Origin: an uncultured Lachnospiraceae bacterium
Lineage (GTDB): Bacteria; Bacillota; Clostridia; Lachnospirales; Lachnospiraceae
Assembly: GCA_930972465.1 (NCBI GenBank)
Contig: CAKNHF010000014.1
Location: 1-64,000 of the forward strand
Direction of reading: 5' to 3'
Length of the DNA stretch: 64,000 bases
Shown: in pieces, positions 18,434 through 27,087 of the stretch
How the letters are laid out: the number at the start of each line of letters is the position of its first letter
Position numbering within the stretch: position 1 is the first letter of the stretch
Notes under the pieces: model-generated
Told to the model about the DNA's origin: nothing
Databases searched by the model: none
Seen by the model: the letters and a program-made list of their open reading frames with translations, nothing else
Made by a program: the position numbers and the translations under genes

Positions 18434-19528
18434 TTATGATCTGAATAGTTCAATTATTGTTTTGTCTACAACGTATTGCTTATCAAATTTTTCTTTCATA
18501 TAATTTCTTCCATCTAGTCCCATTTTTTTCTTTTTATTATACGGAAGTTCAATAAATTCTAGCATTTTCTCATATAAACTGTCTGCATTCTTTACTTCCA
18601 CCAGATATCCTGTCGTACCGTCCTGTACCGCTTCCATACATCCATGAATATTACTTGTAATCAACGGGCGGCACATGGCTGCGCCTTCTAGCAATGTATT
18701 TGACATTCCTTCATGATAAGACGGTAATACAATACAATGTGCTTTCCTTATAAAAGGTCTGACATCTGCCTGAAAGCCATAAAACCTGATATGACCTTTA
18801 TCCTGCAGTTCTTCAACGATTGATTTATAATTATCTTCGTACCACCCTATAAAATCAAAGCATACAGTTCCAAATTTCTTCCTTATTTTCTGAATGGCAT
18901 AGAATAATTCATCTACCCCTTTTTCTTTCATAATCCTTCCAACAAACAAAAAACGTATAGGTTCATTTGGGGAAGGATATTGGCAGGCACCAAACTCACT
19001 TAAATTCACACCGGCTCCTGGCATTACCACTGTTTGCCTTGATTTTACAATCCCATCATTCACCAAAGTGTCCCTATTTCCACTATTTTCAAAAAAAACA
19101 CATTTTGCTTTATTTAAAGATATTTTATAAAGTGTAGATACAAATTTTCTTGTAATACCGTTGTTTTGAAAGGTAGAACCAAGTCCAGTTACATTTACAT
19201 AACAAGGTATTTTTTTCCATTTACACACTATGGCACCATATATGTTACATTTAATAGTATAAGTGATAACTTTATCAGGGCGTATTCTTTTAACCACAGA
19301 GTTATAATGTACTAAAAGAGATATATCCTTTATTGGATTCATTCCTCTGCGGTCCATCTCTATAAATTGGACAGTTCCCCCGTATGATTCTAAAATCTTT
19401 TTGTTATCATCATCACAAGGTGGAATAACTATAAACACCTCATTATTCTTGCTTAGGTTGCAAATCAATTCTCTTCGAAAAATACGCAATGTATTATAAT
19501 GATTTGCCAAAATTAATATTTTAGCCAT
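18434..19528 (-). CDS. Glycosyltransferase family 4 (GT-B)
   Basis: 364 residues from ATG 19528, which is preceded by GAGGTGG; the frame has an in-frame ATG four codons upstream. YVNVTGLGSTFQNNGITRK, FLFVGRIMKEKGVDELFYAI and PSYHEGMSNTLLEGAAMCRP (the E-x7-E region) match the capsular GT4 group that often adds the second sugar to the priming sugar. It overlaps the transketolase C-half gene by eight bases. Confidence 0.87.
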   Translation of the reverse strand: MAKILILANHYNTLRIFRRELICNLSKNNEVFIVIPPCDDDNKKILESYGGTVQFIEMDRRGMNPIKDISLLVHYNSVVKRIRPDKVITYTIKCNIYGAIVCKWKKIPCYVNVTGLGSTFQNNGITRKFVSTLYKISLNKAKCVFFENSGNRDTLVNDGIVKSRQTVVMPGAGVNLSEFGACQYPSPNEPIRFLFVGRIMKEKGVDELFYAIQKIRKKFGTVCFDFIGWYEDNYKSIVEELQDKGHIRFYGFQADVRPFIRKAHCIVLPSYHEGMSNTLLEGAAMCRPLITSNIHGCMEAVQDGTTGYLVEVKNADSLYEKMLEFIELPYNKKKKMGLDGRNYMKEKFDKQYVVDKTIIELFRS

Positions 19529-20444
19529 TGTCCACCTCATGCAGAATTCTTTTCACAAGTTTATCGGCACTAAATCCATACTGATCCCTCAAATATTTTT
19601 GAGAACCAACAATCGTACAGTATTCATCATTGATCCCTATACGTACTAAACGCGCTTTTACTGGATTTTCAGCCATTACTTCTGCAACAGCGCTGCCAAA
19701 TCCGCCTGTTATATTATGTTCTTCAACAGTAAAAATTTTATCAAACCGTTTGGAACATTCTAGTACTACATCTTGATCCAGCGGTTTTACCGTAGGAAAA
19801 CTATATTGCTCCACTGATATTCCATTTTTTTCAAGCTCTACCACCGCGTCTGTCACATCATCTAAAATAGCTCCCGTAGAAAATACTGCGATTTTTTCTC
19901 CTTGCTTTATCCTGATTGCCTTCCCGATACGGAAATCTGAGAGTTCTGTATGAACCTGCTTTTCTCCTCCTCTCCCGAGACGAAGATAACAAGTGCCTGG
20001 ATATTCTACAATTGCTTTTGTTGCTTCAGCAGCTTCTACTAAATCCCCTGGGCAAACAACTGTCACCCCTGGGAGACTACGCATAACAGCGATGTCCTCA
20101 GTCGCATGATGGCTCATACCAAGAGAACCGTAGACAAATCCTCCTCCTACACAGACAATATTTACATTAGCATGATGGTATGCGCAGTCATTACGGATTT
20201 GTTCTAGACATCTAAGTGTTGGAAAATTTCCTATGGAATAAGTAAAAACTTTCTTTCCTTCTAAAGCCATCCCTGCCGCTACTGTTGTCATATTCTGTTC
20301 CGCAATTCCCGCGTTCGTAAACTGATCCGGCAACTTCTCCCAAAATGGCTTCAAAACACCAAAGCCCAAATCTCCGGTTATCAATTCAATATCTTTATCT
20401 TTCTCTGCAAGTCCAATTAATGTCTTCACGAATGTATCTCTCAT
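19521..20444 (-). CDS. Transketolase C-terminal half
   Basis: 307 residues from ATG 20444 with AGAGGTGG just upstream; the frame also opens at a TTG 15 bases earlier. It contains the pyrimidine-binding domain (AEQNMTTVAAGMALEGKKVF, with the catalytic Glu) and a C-terminal transketolase domain (VEEHNITGGFGSAVAEVM). It forms a heteromeric enzyme with the N-half encoded just upstream. Split transketolases occur in many Clostridia as housekeeping genes. Here the pair sits inside a polysaccharide cassette, suggesting a special role in making a sugar precursor. Confidence 0.87.
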   Translation of the reverse strand: MRDTFVKTLIGLAEKDKDIELITGDLGFGVLKPFWEKLPDQFTNAGIAEQNMTTVAAGMALEGKKVFTYSIGNFPTLRCLEQIRNDCAYHHANVNIVCVGGGFVYGSLGMSHHATEDIAVMRSLPGVTVVCPGDLVEAAEATKAIVEYPGTCYLRLGRGGEKQVHTELSDFRIGKAIRIKQGEKIAVFSTGAILDDVTDAVVELEKNGISVEQYSFPTVKPLDQDVVLECSKRFDKIFTVEEHNITGGFGSAVAEVMAENPVKARLVRIGINDEYCTIVGSQKYLRDQYGFSADKLVKRILHEVDNG

Positions 20445-20455
20445 ATTCCACCTCT

Positions 20456-21385
20456 TCAACTCCTAAACATTGTAGGATGATACCCTGCACTCATTGTATG
20501 ATCATTTCCAATATCTGCATCTTCACCCGGCAGGCAAGGATCAGTAATACCATCGGGGGTATAAATATCAGCCACGCCTTCTGGCTTACATTTATGAAGT
20601 TCGTTAACTGCACAATCATATTCCCATCCGTCATGAGGAAAACGATAATGCCACAGAATATCATTCTCCATAAAGGATATTCCTTTTCCTTTAACTGTGT
20701 CTGCAATGATCACCATCGGTCCATCCACATCAGATGAATTTATTGCCTTCCTAATCTGGTCATGATCATGTCCATCAATTTCAAGCGCTTTCCACCCAAA
20801 AGATTTCCATTTATCTTTAAGGCTTTCCAACTTTAACGTTTTTTCACAATAATCTAAACTTTGCATTTTATTATGATCTATAATCGCAATTAAATTATTC
20901 AGTTTAAAGTGATTTGCGAAAAGTGCAGCCTCCCATACCGAGCCCTCATCGCACTCACCATCGCCTAAAATAGCAAATACTCTATGAGTCATATGATTTT
21001 TTTTCGCAGCCAGTGCCATTCCAGCTGCAGCGGATAGCCCATGTCCCAGTGAGCCAGTAGAAAATTCAATGCCGGGGAGCTTGTGTGATACATGCCCTGA
21101 TAAACGGCTGCCGTTTGCATAATGCGTTTTAAGTTCATCTACATCAAAAAATCCCACTTCTGCCAACGCTGCATAGATTGCAGCTCCGGCGTGTCCTTTA
21201 CTTAAAATTACTCTGTCACGCCATCCAGCTTTTTCATCATTGACATCATATCTTAAAATATCCGCATATAATACTCCCATGATATCCGCAACCGATAATA
21301 CAGCGCCTATATGCGAGCCGTGTGATAAATGAGTCATTTCAATCCCATGACGTCTTATTTTCCATGCCAGTTCCTTACTATTCAT
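20456..21385 (-). CDS. Transketolase N-terminal half (TPP-binding)
   Basis: 309 residues. TPP and Mg binding is shown by ILGDGECDEGSVWEAALFA ... IIDHNK (the GDG-x-N type motif). SHGSHIGAVLSVADIM and SKGHAGAAIYAAL are the substrate-side histidine loops, and GSLGHGLSAAAGMALAAKK completes the TPP site. The start ATG has AGAGGAAG upstream. It partners with the C-half; the stop of this gene lies 11 bases before the partner's ATG. Confidence 0.88.
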   Translation of the reverse strand: MNSKELAWKIRRHGIEMTHLSHGSHIGAVLSVADIMGVLYADILRYDVNDEKAGWRDRVILSKGHAGAAIYAALAEVGFFDVDELKTHYANGSRLSGHVSHKLPGIEFSTGSLGHGLSAAAGMALAAKKNHMTHRVFAILGDGECDEGSVWEAALFANHFKLNNLIAIIDHNKMQSLDYCEKTLKLESLKDKWKSFGWKALEIDGHDHDQIRKAINSSDVDGPMVIIADTVKGKGISFMENDILWHYRFPHDGWEYDCAVNELHKCKPEGVADIYTPDGITDPCLPGEDADIGNDHTMSAGYHPTMFRS

Positions 21386-22373
21386 AACTCTTCCTCTTTC
21401 CTAAATTCAGTCTGATCCTTCCAAACAACAATTTATCTAAATAATGTACTAAACAGGATAAAACAATGATCCCTGCTGTTACGATAAGAAAATTCATCGG
21501 AAAGTTCATTCTGTCTCCGCAAATATAATAAATGATATACTGCGTAAAATATATTTCCAGAGTCATATCCCCTATAAATTTGCTAAATGATTTAAATCTC
21601 TTTCCTTCATTCACAATCACATCTTCGTTTGCTTTGGCAACTTTGAATATAGCATACAATAATGCATATATGAGAACAACGTTAAGTATCTGAAATATGC
21701 TTATCGCATTAATTTTTGAGAAAGCAACTTTGCTGATTAAATACATTAAAAACAGACCAAATACCCGTATGTATTGTAGAAAGCCTTTCTTTTCGTTTAC
21801 CGAATATTTTCTAACGTATACTCCAAGCAACATTGATGCCAGAAAAAGGAACCTAACCATACCTTCTTCAACAACATCTATATGGTAATAAGATTTATCA
21901 TATAAAAACAAATAAATAGTTACATAAAGCACTATCAAGCAGGTCATTACTGCTTTAAAACCAATTTTTTCCAACAAATATTTGACGATAAAGTAATAAA
22001 TAATATACAACACCATGATAGATGCTATAAAATGGAAGTAAGTCGGATATATAAATAACTCAATAAATGTTTTTACCGACAAAATTTTAAAGTATCCAAC
22101 ACTAATTCCTATGATATTTACTATCCATAAGATAGGGTAAATCCGTAATATTCTTTTTAAATACCATCTTGGAAACCCCTCTTTTATATCCGCCAGACAA
22201 AACCCTGATATAGCAAAATATAATACATCGCCTAAAAGTCCGCCAAATGCCATAAATCTGTAGGGCCATATATTCGTATAATGTGAATTGGTAATTAATA
22301 TAGCCGCTAGAACTTTAAGCACATTGATAAATTCATATCTTGCTTTATCCTTGTTTTGCATCTCTATATTCAT
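21378..22373 (-). CDS. Acyltransferase 3 family membrane protein
   Basis: 331 residues with about ten membrane helices. EFINVLKVLAAILITNSHY is the family start (R/K-x-x-H/S region), followed by YFAISGFCLADIKEG and IYFTQYIIYYICGD near the C-terminus. Such proteins O-acetylate or otherwise acylate sugars of surface polymers. The start is uncertain: ATG 22373, TTG 22376 or ATG 22358. It overlaps the sugar transferase gene by 29 bases. Confidence 0.82.
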   Translation of the reverse strand: MNIEMQNKDKARYEFINVLKVLAAILITNSHYTNIWPYRFMAFGGLLGDVLYFAISGFCLADIKEGFPRWYLKRILRIYPILWIVNIIGISVGYFKILSVKTFIELFIYPTYFHFIASIMVLYIIYYFIVKYLLEKIGFKAVMTCLIVLYVTIYLFLYDKSYYHIDVVEEGMVRFLFLASMLLGVYVRKYSVNEKKGFLQYIRVFGLFLMYLISKVAFSKINAISIFQILNVVLIYALLYAIFKVAKANEDVIVNEGKRFKSFSKFIGDMTLEIYFTQYIIYYICGDRMNFPMNFLIVTAGIIVLSCLVHYLDKLLFGRIRLNLGKRKSYE

Positions 22374-22998
22374 CAACTATTTTCTGAATCTCCTTCGGTA
22401 GTCTGGATGATCTGGTAAGTACTTTGTAACCAGTCCATGCTATACATCTAAAATCATCCAATAAATTATGATGATATCTATAATATAACTGTAGTTCCAA
22501 TTTTAATGGTCGTACTACTTCAAGATAATATTCATCCGGATCTCTGGCTTTTGTAAATCCCACAAACTGATCAAAATTTGTAATAGACGCCCAGTCGGTT
22601 ATCCCTGGTTTTAAATCCAGAATAGGCTTTTCTCTCTCCGTATACATATCCACATAATACTTCAATTCTGGTCTATACCCAACCAGACTCATATCACCTT
22701 TAAAAACATTAATCAACTGCGGAATTTCATCCAGTTTACTTTTTCTGAGAAAATGGCCCATTCTTGTAATTCTGGTATCATTATCTCCTACGTTCCATTT
22801 CCCATGTCCCTCTGCATCTTTAACCATTGAGCGAAATTTATATATATAAAATATTTTTCCATTTTTTCCAACTCGAGGTCCCCTAAAGAAAACGCCTCCC
22901 GGAGAATCGGCAACAATACATATTGCCAGAATTAAACACACTGGGGATAATATAACTAATCCAACTCCTGAAACTATTATATCTATTGCTCTCTTCAT
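22345..22998 (-). CDS. Priming sugar-phosphate transferase (bacterial sugar transferase)
   Basis: 217 residues, the short monotopic (PglC/EpsL-like) form. One N-terminal hydrophobic segment (VSGVGLVILSPVCLILAICIV) is followed by FFRGPRVGKNGKIFYIYKFRSM, with the catalytic D-E pair in LRKSKLDEIPQLINVFKGDM and SLVGYRPEL. It starts repeat-unit synthesis by moving a sugar-1-phosphate from a UDP-sugar to undecaprenyl phosphate. The CapD-like dehydratase upstream suggests the priming sugar derives from UDP-GlcNAc. Confidence 0.9.
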   Translation of the reverse strand: MKRAIDIIVSGVGLVILSPVCLILAICIVADSPGGVFFRGPRVGKNGKIFYIYKFRSMVKDAEGHGKWNVGDNDTRITRMGHFLRKSKLDEIPQLINVFKGDMSLVGYRPELKYYVDMYTEREKPILDLKPGITDWASITNFDQFVGFTKARDPDEYYLEVVRPLKLELQLYYRYHHNLLDDFRCIAWTGYKVLTRSSRLPKEIQKIVDEYRDAKQG

Positions 22999-23022
22999 TC
23001 CTGATTCCTATTCCTAATATTT

Positions 23023-23781
23023 TTACATATTTGCCCCATCGACTGGTATATTTGTTGCCTGCATAAAACTTGATTTATCACTTGCCATAAAAACAACTGC
23101 ATTTGCAATTTCTTCCGGAGTGCCAAATCTATTTACAGCTTGGTGATGCCTTAAAAAATCATCCACCCTGGGATGTCCTTCTTTTACAAATTTGTCCCAA
23201 TAACTTCCAGGAAAAGCAACTGCTCCAGGCATAACTGAACACAACAAAACACCTGTCGGTGCAAGTTGGCGACCCACTGTTGTTACATATGCATTTAGAA
23301 AAGCTTTTGCAGATGCATATAATGGATTTCCCCTCAACATAACTGCTGATATGGATGAAATATGAATCACGCGCCCATATCCTTTTTCAATCATAGGAGG
23401 AATCAACACACTGTTCATATCTATAGATGCCAGTGCATTAAATTTTAATGCGTACTCCCAATCCTCAGCTCCTGCAAGATGATTACGACTTACTAGGGAT
23501 CCACCCACGTTATGAACTACAACATCAAAATTTCTATACTGTGCAAGAAGCTTACTTGCAAATAACTTTGTATCGCAAGCCATAATATCTTCAACAACAT
23601 ATGCGCAAGTTTCAGCTCCATTTTCAAGTGCCTCTTTTTGAACCTCCTGCAACAGATCTTCTGTTCTAGCAACTATCACCAAATTTGTATTCTCTTTAGC
23701 AAATCCATTTACAATTCCTCTTCCAATTCCTTTGCTGGCCCCGATTATTAAAACTTTCTTTTTTTTCAAATTCAATTCCAC
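23023..23781 (-). CDS. Short-chain dehydrogenase/reductase
   Basis: About 252 residues. Glycine motif GASKGIGRGIVNG, NVGG near 95, catalytic Ser in HISSISAVM and the Y-x-x-x-K in LYASAKAFL identify a classical SDR. The annotated frame begins at a TTG (23799) that overlaps its own ribosome site GAGGAG. A GTG at 23781 with that site nine to ten bases upstream is the more likely start. It lies between the CapD-like dehydratase and the priming transferase, so a sugar-modifying redox step is likely; a lipid or other substrate is not excluded. Confidence 0.8.
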   Translation of the reverse strand: MELNLKKKKVLIIGASKGIGRGIVNGFAKENTNLVIVARTEDLLQEVQKEALENGAETCAYVVEDIMACDTKLFASKLLAQYRNFDVVVHNVGGSLVSRNHLAGAEDWEYALKFNALASIDMNSVLIPPMIEKGYGRVIHISSISAVMLRGNPLYASAKAFLNAYVTTVGRQLAPTGVLLCSVMPGAVAFPGSYWDKFVKEGHPRVDDFLRHHQAVNRFGTPEEIANAVVFMASDKSSFMQATNIPVDGANM

Positions 23782-23814
23782 TAATACTTCACTCCTCAAA
23801 TATATGTATTTTCA

Positions 23815-25686
23815 TTACGATTTAGGAATATACTCTGGCACGATCTCCTTAATATCTTCCCGAATACCTTTGCCCTCTTCATAAGCATGTTCAATCAGCA
23901 CACGCAGTTTTTTACACACCTCAGTCGTGTTAATCTCCCCCATCTGTGCAACAAAGATTCTTTCATTTTCCGTCTGAACCAGATTCTTCTCATCGATCAG
24001 TAACTCTTCATATAGCTTTTCACCCGGCCTGAGTCCAGTAAATTCAATCTTAATATCCTTTCCAGGTACATGTCCTGACAAACGTATCATTTTCTTGGCC
24101 ACATCTAGAATCTTAACCGGCTCCCCCATATCAAGTATAAAAATTTCGCCTCCTTTGGCATAGACCCCACACTGCAGCACCAGATTAACTGCCTCTGGTA
24201 TCGTCATGAAGTATCTGATAATATCCGGATGTGTAACCGTAACAGGCCCCCCTTCTTGAATCTGCTTCCGGAACAACGGAATAACGCTTCCATTACTCCC
24301 CAGGACGTTACCGAACCGCACAGCAGCATACTCCGTCGGCGAAATCTGCGAAAACATTTGAATAATCAGCTCACAGATACGTTTAGACGCCCCCATGACA
24401 TTCGTAGGCCGTACAGCCTTGTCCGTAGAAATGAACACCATTTTCTTTGCCCTGAACTTATTTACCGCACTTGCCACATTATAAGTCCCCAAAACATTAT
24501 TCTTGACAGCCTCATCCGGACTGTCTTCCATAAGTGGAACATGTTTATGTGCTGCCGCATGATATACAATATCCGGATGATATGTTTCAAAAATATCTTC
24601 CACTCGCTTTTTATCCCTGACAGACGCAATCAGCGTCACAAGATTGAGTTTCGGATATTTTTTCTTAAGCTCCAACTGAATATTATAGGCATTATTTTCA
24701 TAAATATCTACTATTATCAGCTGTCGAGGGGCATGCAACGCAACCTGTCTGCAAATTTCACTTCCTATTGATCCTCCTCCCCCGGTTACAAGGATCACCT
24801 TATCACCAATATAACTGGCAATTTCATCCATCCTCAAATCCACTGGTTCCCTTCCCAGTAAATCTTCAATTCTTACATCCCGAAGCATAGAAAGATCTAT
24901 CTCCTGATTCACCATCTGGTAAATACCTGGTAGCATTTTTATCTTACACGAAGTCTTCTGACATATTTCTAAAAGTTCTTTTTCTCTGTTATCTTTCAGT
25001 GTAGGAATCGCAATTATTATCTCTTCGACATTATATTTTTTTGCCATATCAGGAATTTTATCTCTATTCCCTACAATTGGAATTCCTTGCAGATAAGTTC
25101 CGATCTTTCCGGGATCATCATCAATTATACATGGAACCTTCCGATTCAGGTGTTTGCTATTCTTCATTTCTCTTACAAGCATATATCCGGCCGCACCAGC
25201 TCCTATTACCATAGTTACAACCGGTTCTGTTCTCCAAAGCACTTCATGATTGCGATATGCGATCCTTAGAAACCGGTAGGAAAATCTCGGTCCGATAATA
25301 CATATTGTAAGAAGCATAGCATAAATAATAATATAACTTCTGGGCACCGGACAATTCATCAATTTCAGCCCCAAATTCTGTACAACTGAAGAAAAGACAA
25401 TTGCTACTAAAGCATTTTTCAATTCTTCAAGCCCTGCAAATCTCCACAGGCTTGTATAAAGGCGGCAGACCAGATTGATAAAAAGTGTACACAAAACATT
25501 AATCCACATGTACCTGCTTATGGACTTCCAAAAAATAGGATCAATCTGAGCAAAACTGAAATCATATCTCACCCATAGTGCTCCTGCCATACAGCATATT
25601 ATCAATGTTCCATCAACCAAAAAAAGAGCCGTCCCCTTGATGACAGCCTCCCTGTTCCGACAAATCCTATGTACATCATCTTTCAT
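23815..25686 (-). CDS. CapD/PglF-like NDP-sugar 4,6-dehydratase (membrane-anchored)
   Basis: 623 residues. Four N-terminal membrane segments (to ~residue 125) are followed by a first Rossmann-like domain (VIGAGAAGYMLVREM) and then the catalytic SDR domain (VTGGGGSIGSEICRQV at ~285; FISTDKAVRPTNVMGASKR). Length and layout match the membrane-bound UDP-GlcNAc 4,6-dehydratases (PglF/WbpM/CapD), the first step to QuiNAc, FucNAc, bacillosamine and related sugars. It is the first gene of the biosynthetic cassette, just after an extended -10 promoter. Confidence 0.9.
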   Translation of the reverse strand: MKDDVHRICRNREAVIKGTALFLVDGTLIICCMAGALWVRYDFSFAQIDPIFWKSISRYMWINVLCTLFINLVCRLYTSLWRFAGLEELKNALVAIVFSSVVQNLGLKLMNCPVPRSYIIIYAMLLTICIIGPRFSYRFLRIAYRNHEVLWRTEPVVTMVIGAGAAGYMLVREMKNSKHLNRKVPCIIDDDPGKIGTYLQGIPIVGNRDKIPDMAKKYNVEEIIIAIPTLKDNREKELLEICQKTSCKIKMLPGIYQMVNQEIDLSMLRDVRIEDLLGREPVDLRMDEIASYIGDKVILVTGGGGSIGSEICRQVALHAPRQLIIVDIYENNAYNIQLELKKKYPKLNLVTLIASVRDKKRVEDIFETYHPDIVYHAAAHKHVPLMEDSPDEAVKNNVLGTYNVASAVNKFRAKKMVFISTDKAVRPTNVMGASKRICELIIQMFSQISPTEYAAVRFGNVLGSNGSVIPLFRKQIQEGGPVTVTHPDIIRYFMTIPEAVNLVLQCGVYAKGGEIFILDMGEPVKILDVAKKMIRLSGHVPGKDIKIEFTGLRPGEKLYEELLIDEKNLVQTENERIFVAQMGEINTTEVCKKLRVLIEHAYEEGKGIREDIKEIVPEYIPKS

Positions 25687-25742
25687 AATAATCCCTCTGC
25701 AGTTATCAAAATTATTATAATTATGACTTGTTTTTCAGCGTA

Positions 25743-25758
25743 CTGTAGTATTATATCA
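25743..25758 (-). promoter_or_regulatory. Extended -10 promoter of the polysaccharide biosynthesis genes
   Basis: On the minus strand the sequence TGATATAAT (25758 to 25750) is a perfect extended -10 with no clear -35. Start would be near 25743, leaving a ~57-base leader before the dehydratase ATG at 25686. Confidence 0.55.
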
Positions 25759-26027
25759 CAATCCTTATATATCGTATGTTAAAATTTTGTACTTCTTAAT
25801 TTTTTGTTAATATTTACCATTTTCTGGAAATTTCTCATTCATTTCATGTTATTTTGTCAGATAGCGGCGAAAGGCCTGATCATTTCGAGACTTATTGTAT
25901 CCCAAATCACTTCCGGGAACAAGATATTGTATATGATTATTAAATATTACCAGTGTTGTAATTCTTTACCTGTATATCATAAGATAAGCCCCCTTATTTC
26001 GTTGAAATCTTCCTGAAGGAGCAAGAG
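25759..26027. other. Long AT-rich spacer between regulatory and biosynthetic halves
   Basis: About 270 bases upstream of the biosynthetic promoter and downstream of a terminator. AT-rich, no ORF with a ribosome site, no repeat or riboswitch pattern I can support. It may hold regulator sites for the biosynthetic promoter. Confidence 0.35.
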
Positions 26028-26066
26028 AAAGCCGGCAGGACGCATCATCCGCATCCTCCCGGCTTT
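26028..26066 (-). terminator. Hairpin after the LCP gene
   Basis: AAAGCCGG (26028-26035) pairs with CCGGCTTT (26059-26066), with further inner pairing between the arms (AGGA/TCCT). On the minus strand it is followed by TTTCTCTTGCTCC. It lies 33 bases after the LCP stop, dividing the regulatory genes from the biosynthetic promoter. Confidence 0.55.
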
Positions 26067-26098
26067 GATTTATCAGCCTGCATAATCCGTTTTCCAGA

Positions 26099-27070
26099 CT
26101 AATACAGCAGTTCTTTTATATACTCTTTGTTAGCTTCCAGATCCAGGTTGATCACTGACATGCCTTCGTAAGTGCCGAACTCATAAGTTCCTTCCTGCGG
26201 CACAGCCGCCTGCTGCGTTCTCAGATGGTCAATACTCAGCACATCTGTTGCAATATCGTACAGCTCTGTAACGCTCATATTGGTTGAAACCTGTCCCATA
26301 CAGTATGTGATCAGCGACATGACCGCCTGAGGATCTTTGTTCTCCATAACCTTGTTGTAAATTCCGTACAGCACGCTCCTCTGGCGTCTCGTACGCCCGA
26401 AGTCATTGTCCAGGCTTCTGTTTCTCGCATGTGCCAGAGCCTGGGATCCTGTCAGAGTCACGTCTCCGGCCTGGATATCCGGCATGCCGTTGGCGCGATA
26501 GTATTCCGCTTCTTCCTCCGTCAGATTCACCCGGATCCCTCCCAGTTCATCAATGATTCCGACCAGGTTTTCAAAGTTGATGATGATATAGTTCTGTATA
26601 TCCAGATCAAACTGTTTGTTGATAGTATTGATCGTAAGACCTACGCCGCCGTAGGCGAATGTATGCCCCAGCTTGCTCTGTCCGTGCCCGTCGATCTCCA
26701 CCAGCGAATCCCGCAGGAAAGAAATGACTGTCGCCTTTTCTTCCGCCTTATTGAAAGAAACGAGCATCATCGTATCAGAACGCCCCATCTCCGCGTTGGG
26801 ATCACGGGAATCAGATCCTACCAGAAGGACATTGACCACATCGTCGTCTTTCTGCTCTTCGCGGGCAATCTGAACCTGATCCGCCGTGGGATCCACATCA
26901 TCCGGATCCACAATGCCGATACTGTTGTGGTATACCCCCCACGCGATTGCCCCGATAACTCCGCTGACTGTCAGAATGCAGATCAGAAAAAGTGCGATCA
27001 CGGTAGACGCCGCTTTATGTTTCCTGATCCATCGTCTAAGACCTTTCTTCTTTTTCTTCTGTCCTGCCAT
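26099..27070 (-). CDS. LytR-CpsA-Psr (LCP) family ligase
   Basis: 323 residues. A Lys/Arg-rich cytoplasmic start and one membrane segment (AASTVIALFLICILTVSGVI) precede the LCP domain. LLVGSDSRDPNAEMGRSDTM holds the phosphate-binding Asp/Arg, and ARNRSLDNDFGRTRRQRSVL is the second hallmark. LCP enzymes attach lipid-linked polysaccharides or teichoic acids to peptidoglycan. AGGAGG lies eight bases upstream. It ends the regulatory operon, before a terminator. Confidence 0.9.
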   Translation of the reverse strand: MAGQKKKKKGLRRWIRKHKAASTVIALFLICILTVSGVIGAIAWGVYHNSIGIVDPDDVDPTADQVQIAREEQKDDDVVNVLLVGSDSRDPNAEMGRSDTMMLVSFNKAEEKATVISFLRDSLVEIDGHGQSKLGHTFAYGGVGLTINTINKQFDLDIQNYIIINFENLVGIIDELGGIRVNLTEEEAEYYRANGMPDIQAGDVTLTGSQALAHARNRSLDNDFGRTRRQRSVLYGIYNKVMENKDPQAVMSLITYCMGQVSTNMSVTELYDIATDVLSIDHLRTQQAAVPQEGTYEFGTYEGMSVINLDLEANKEYIKELLY

Positions 27071-27087
27071 CCGTGCCGCCTCCTGCT

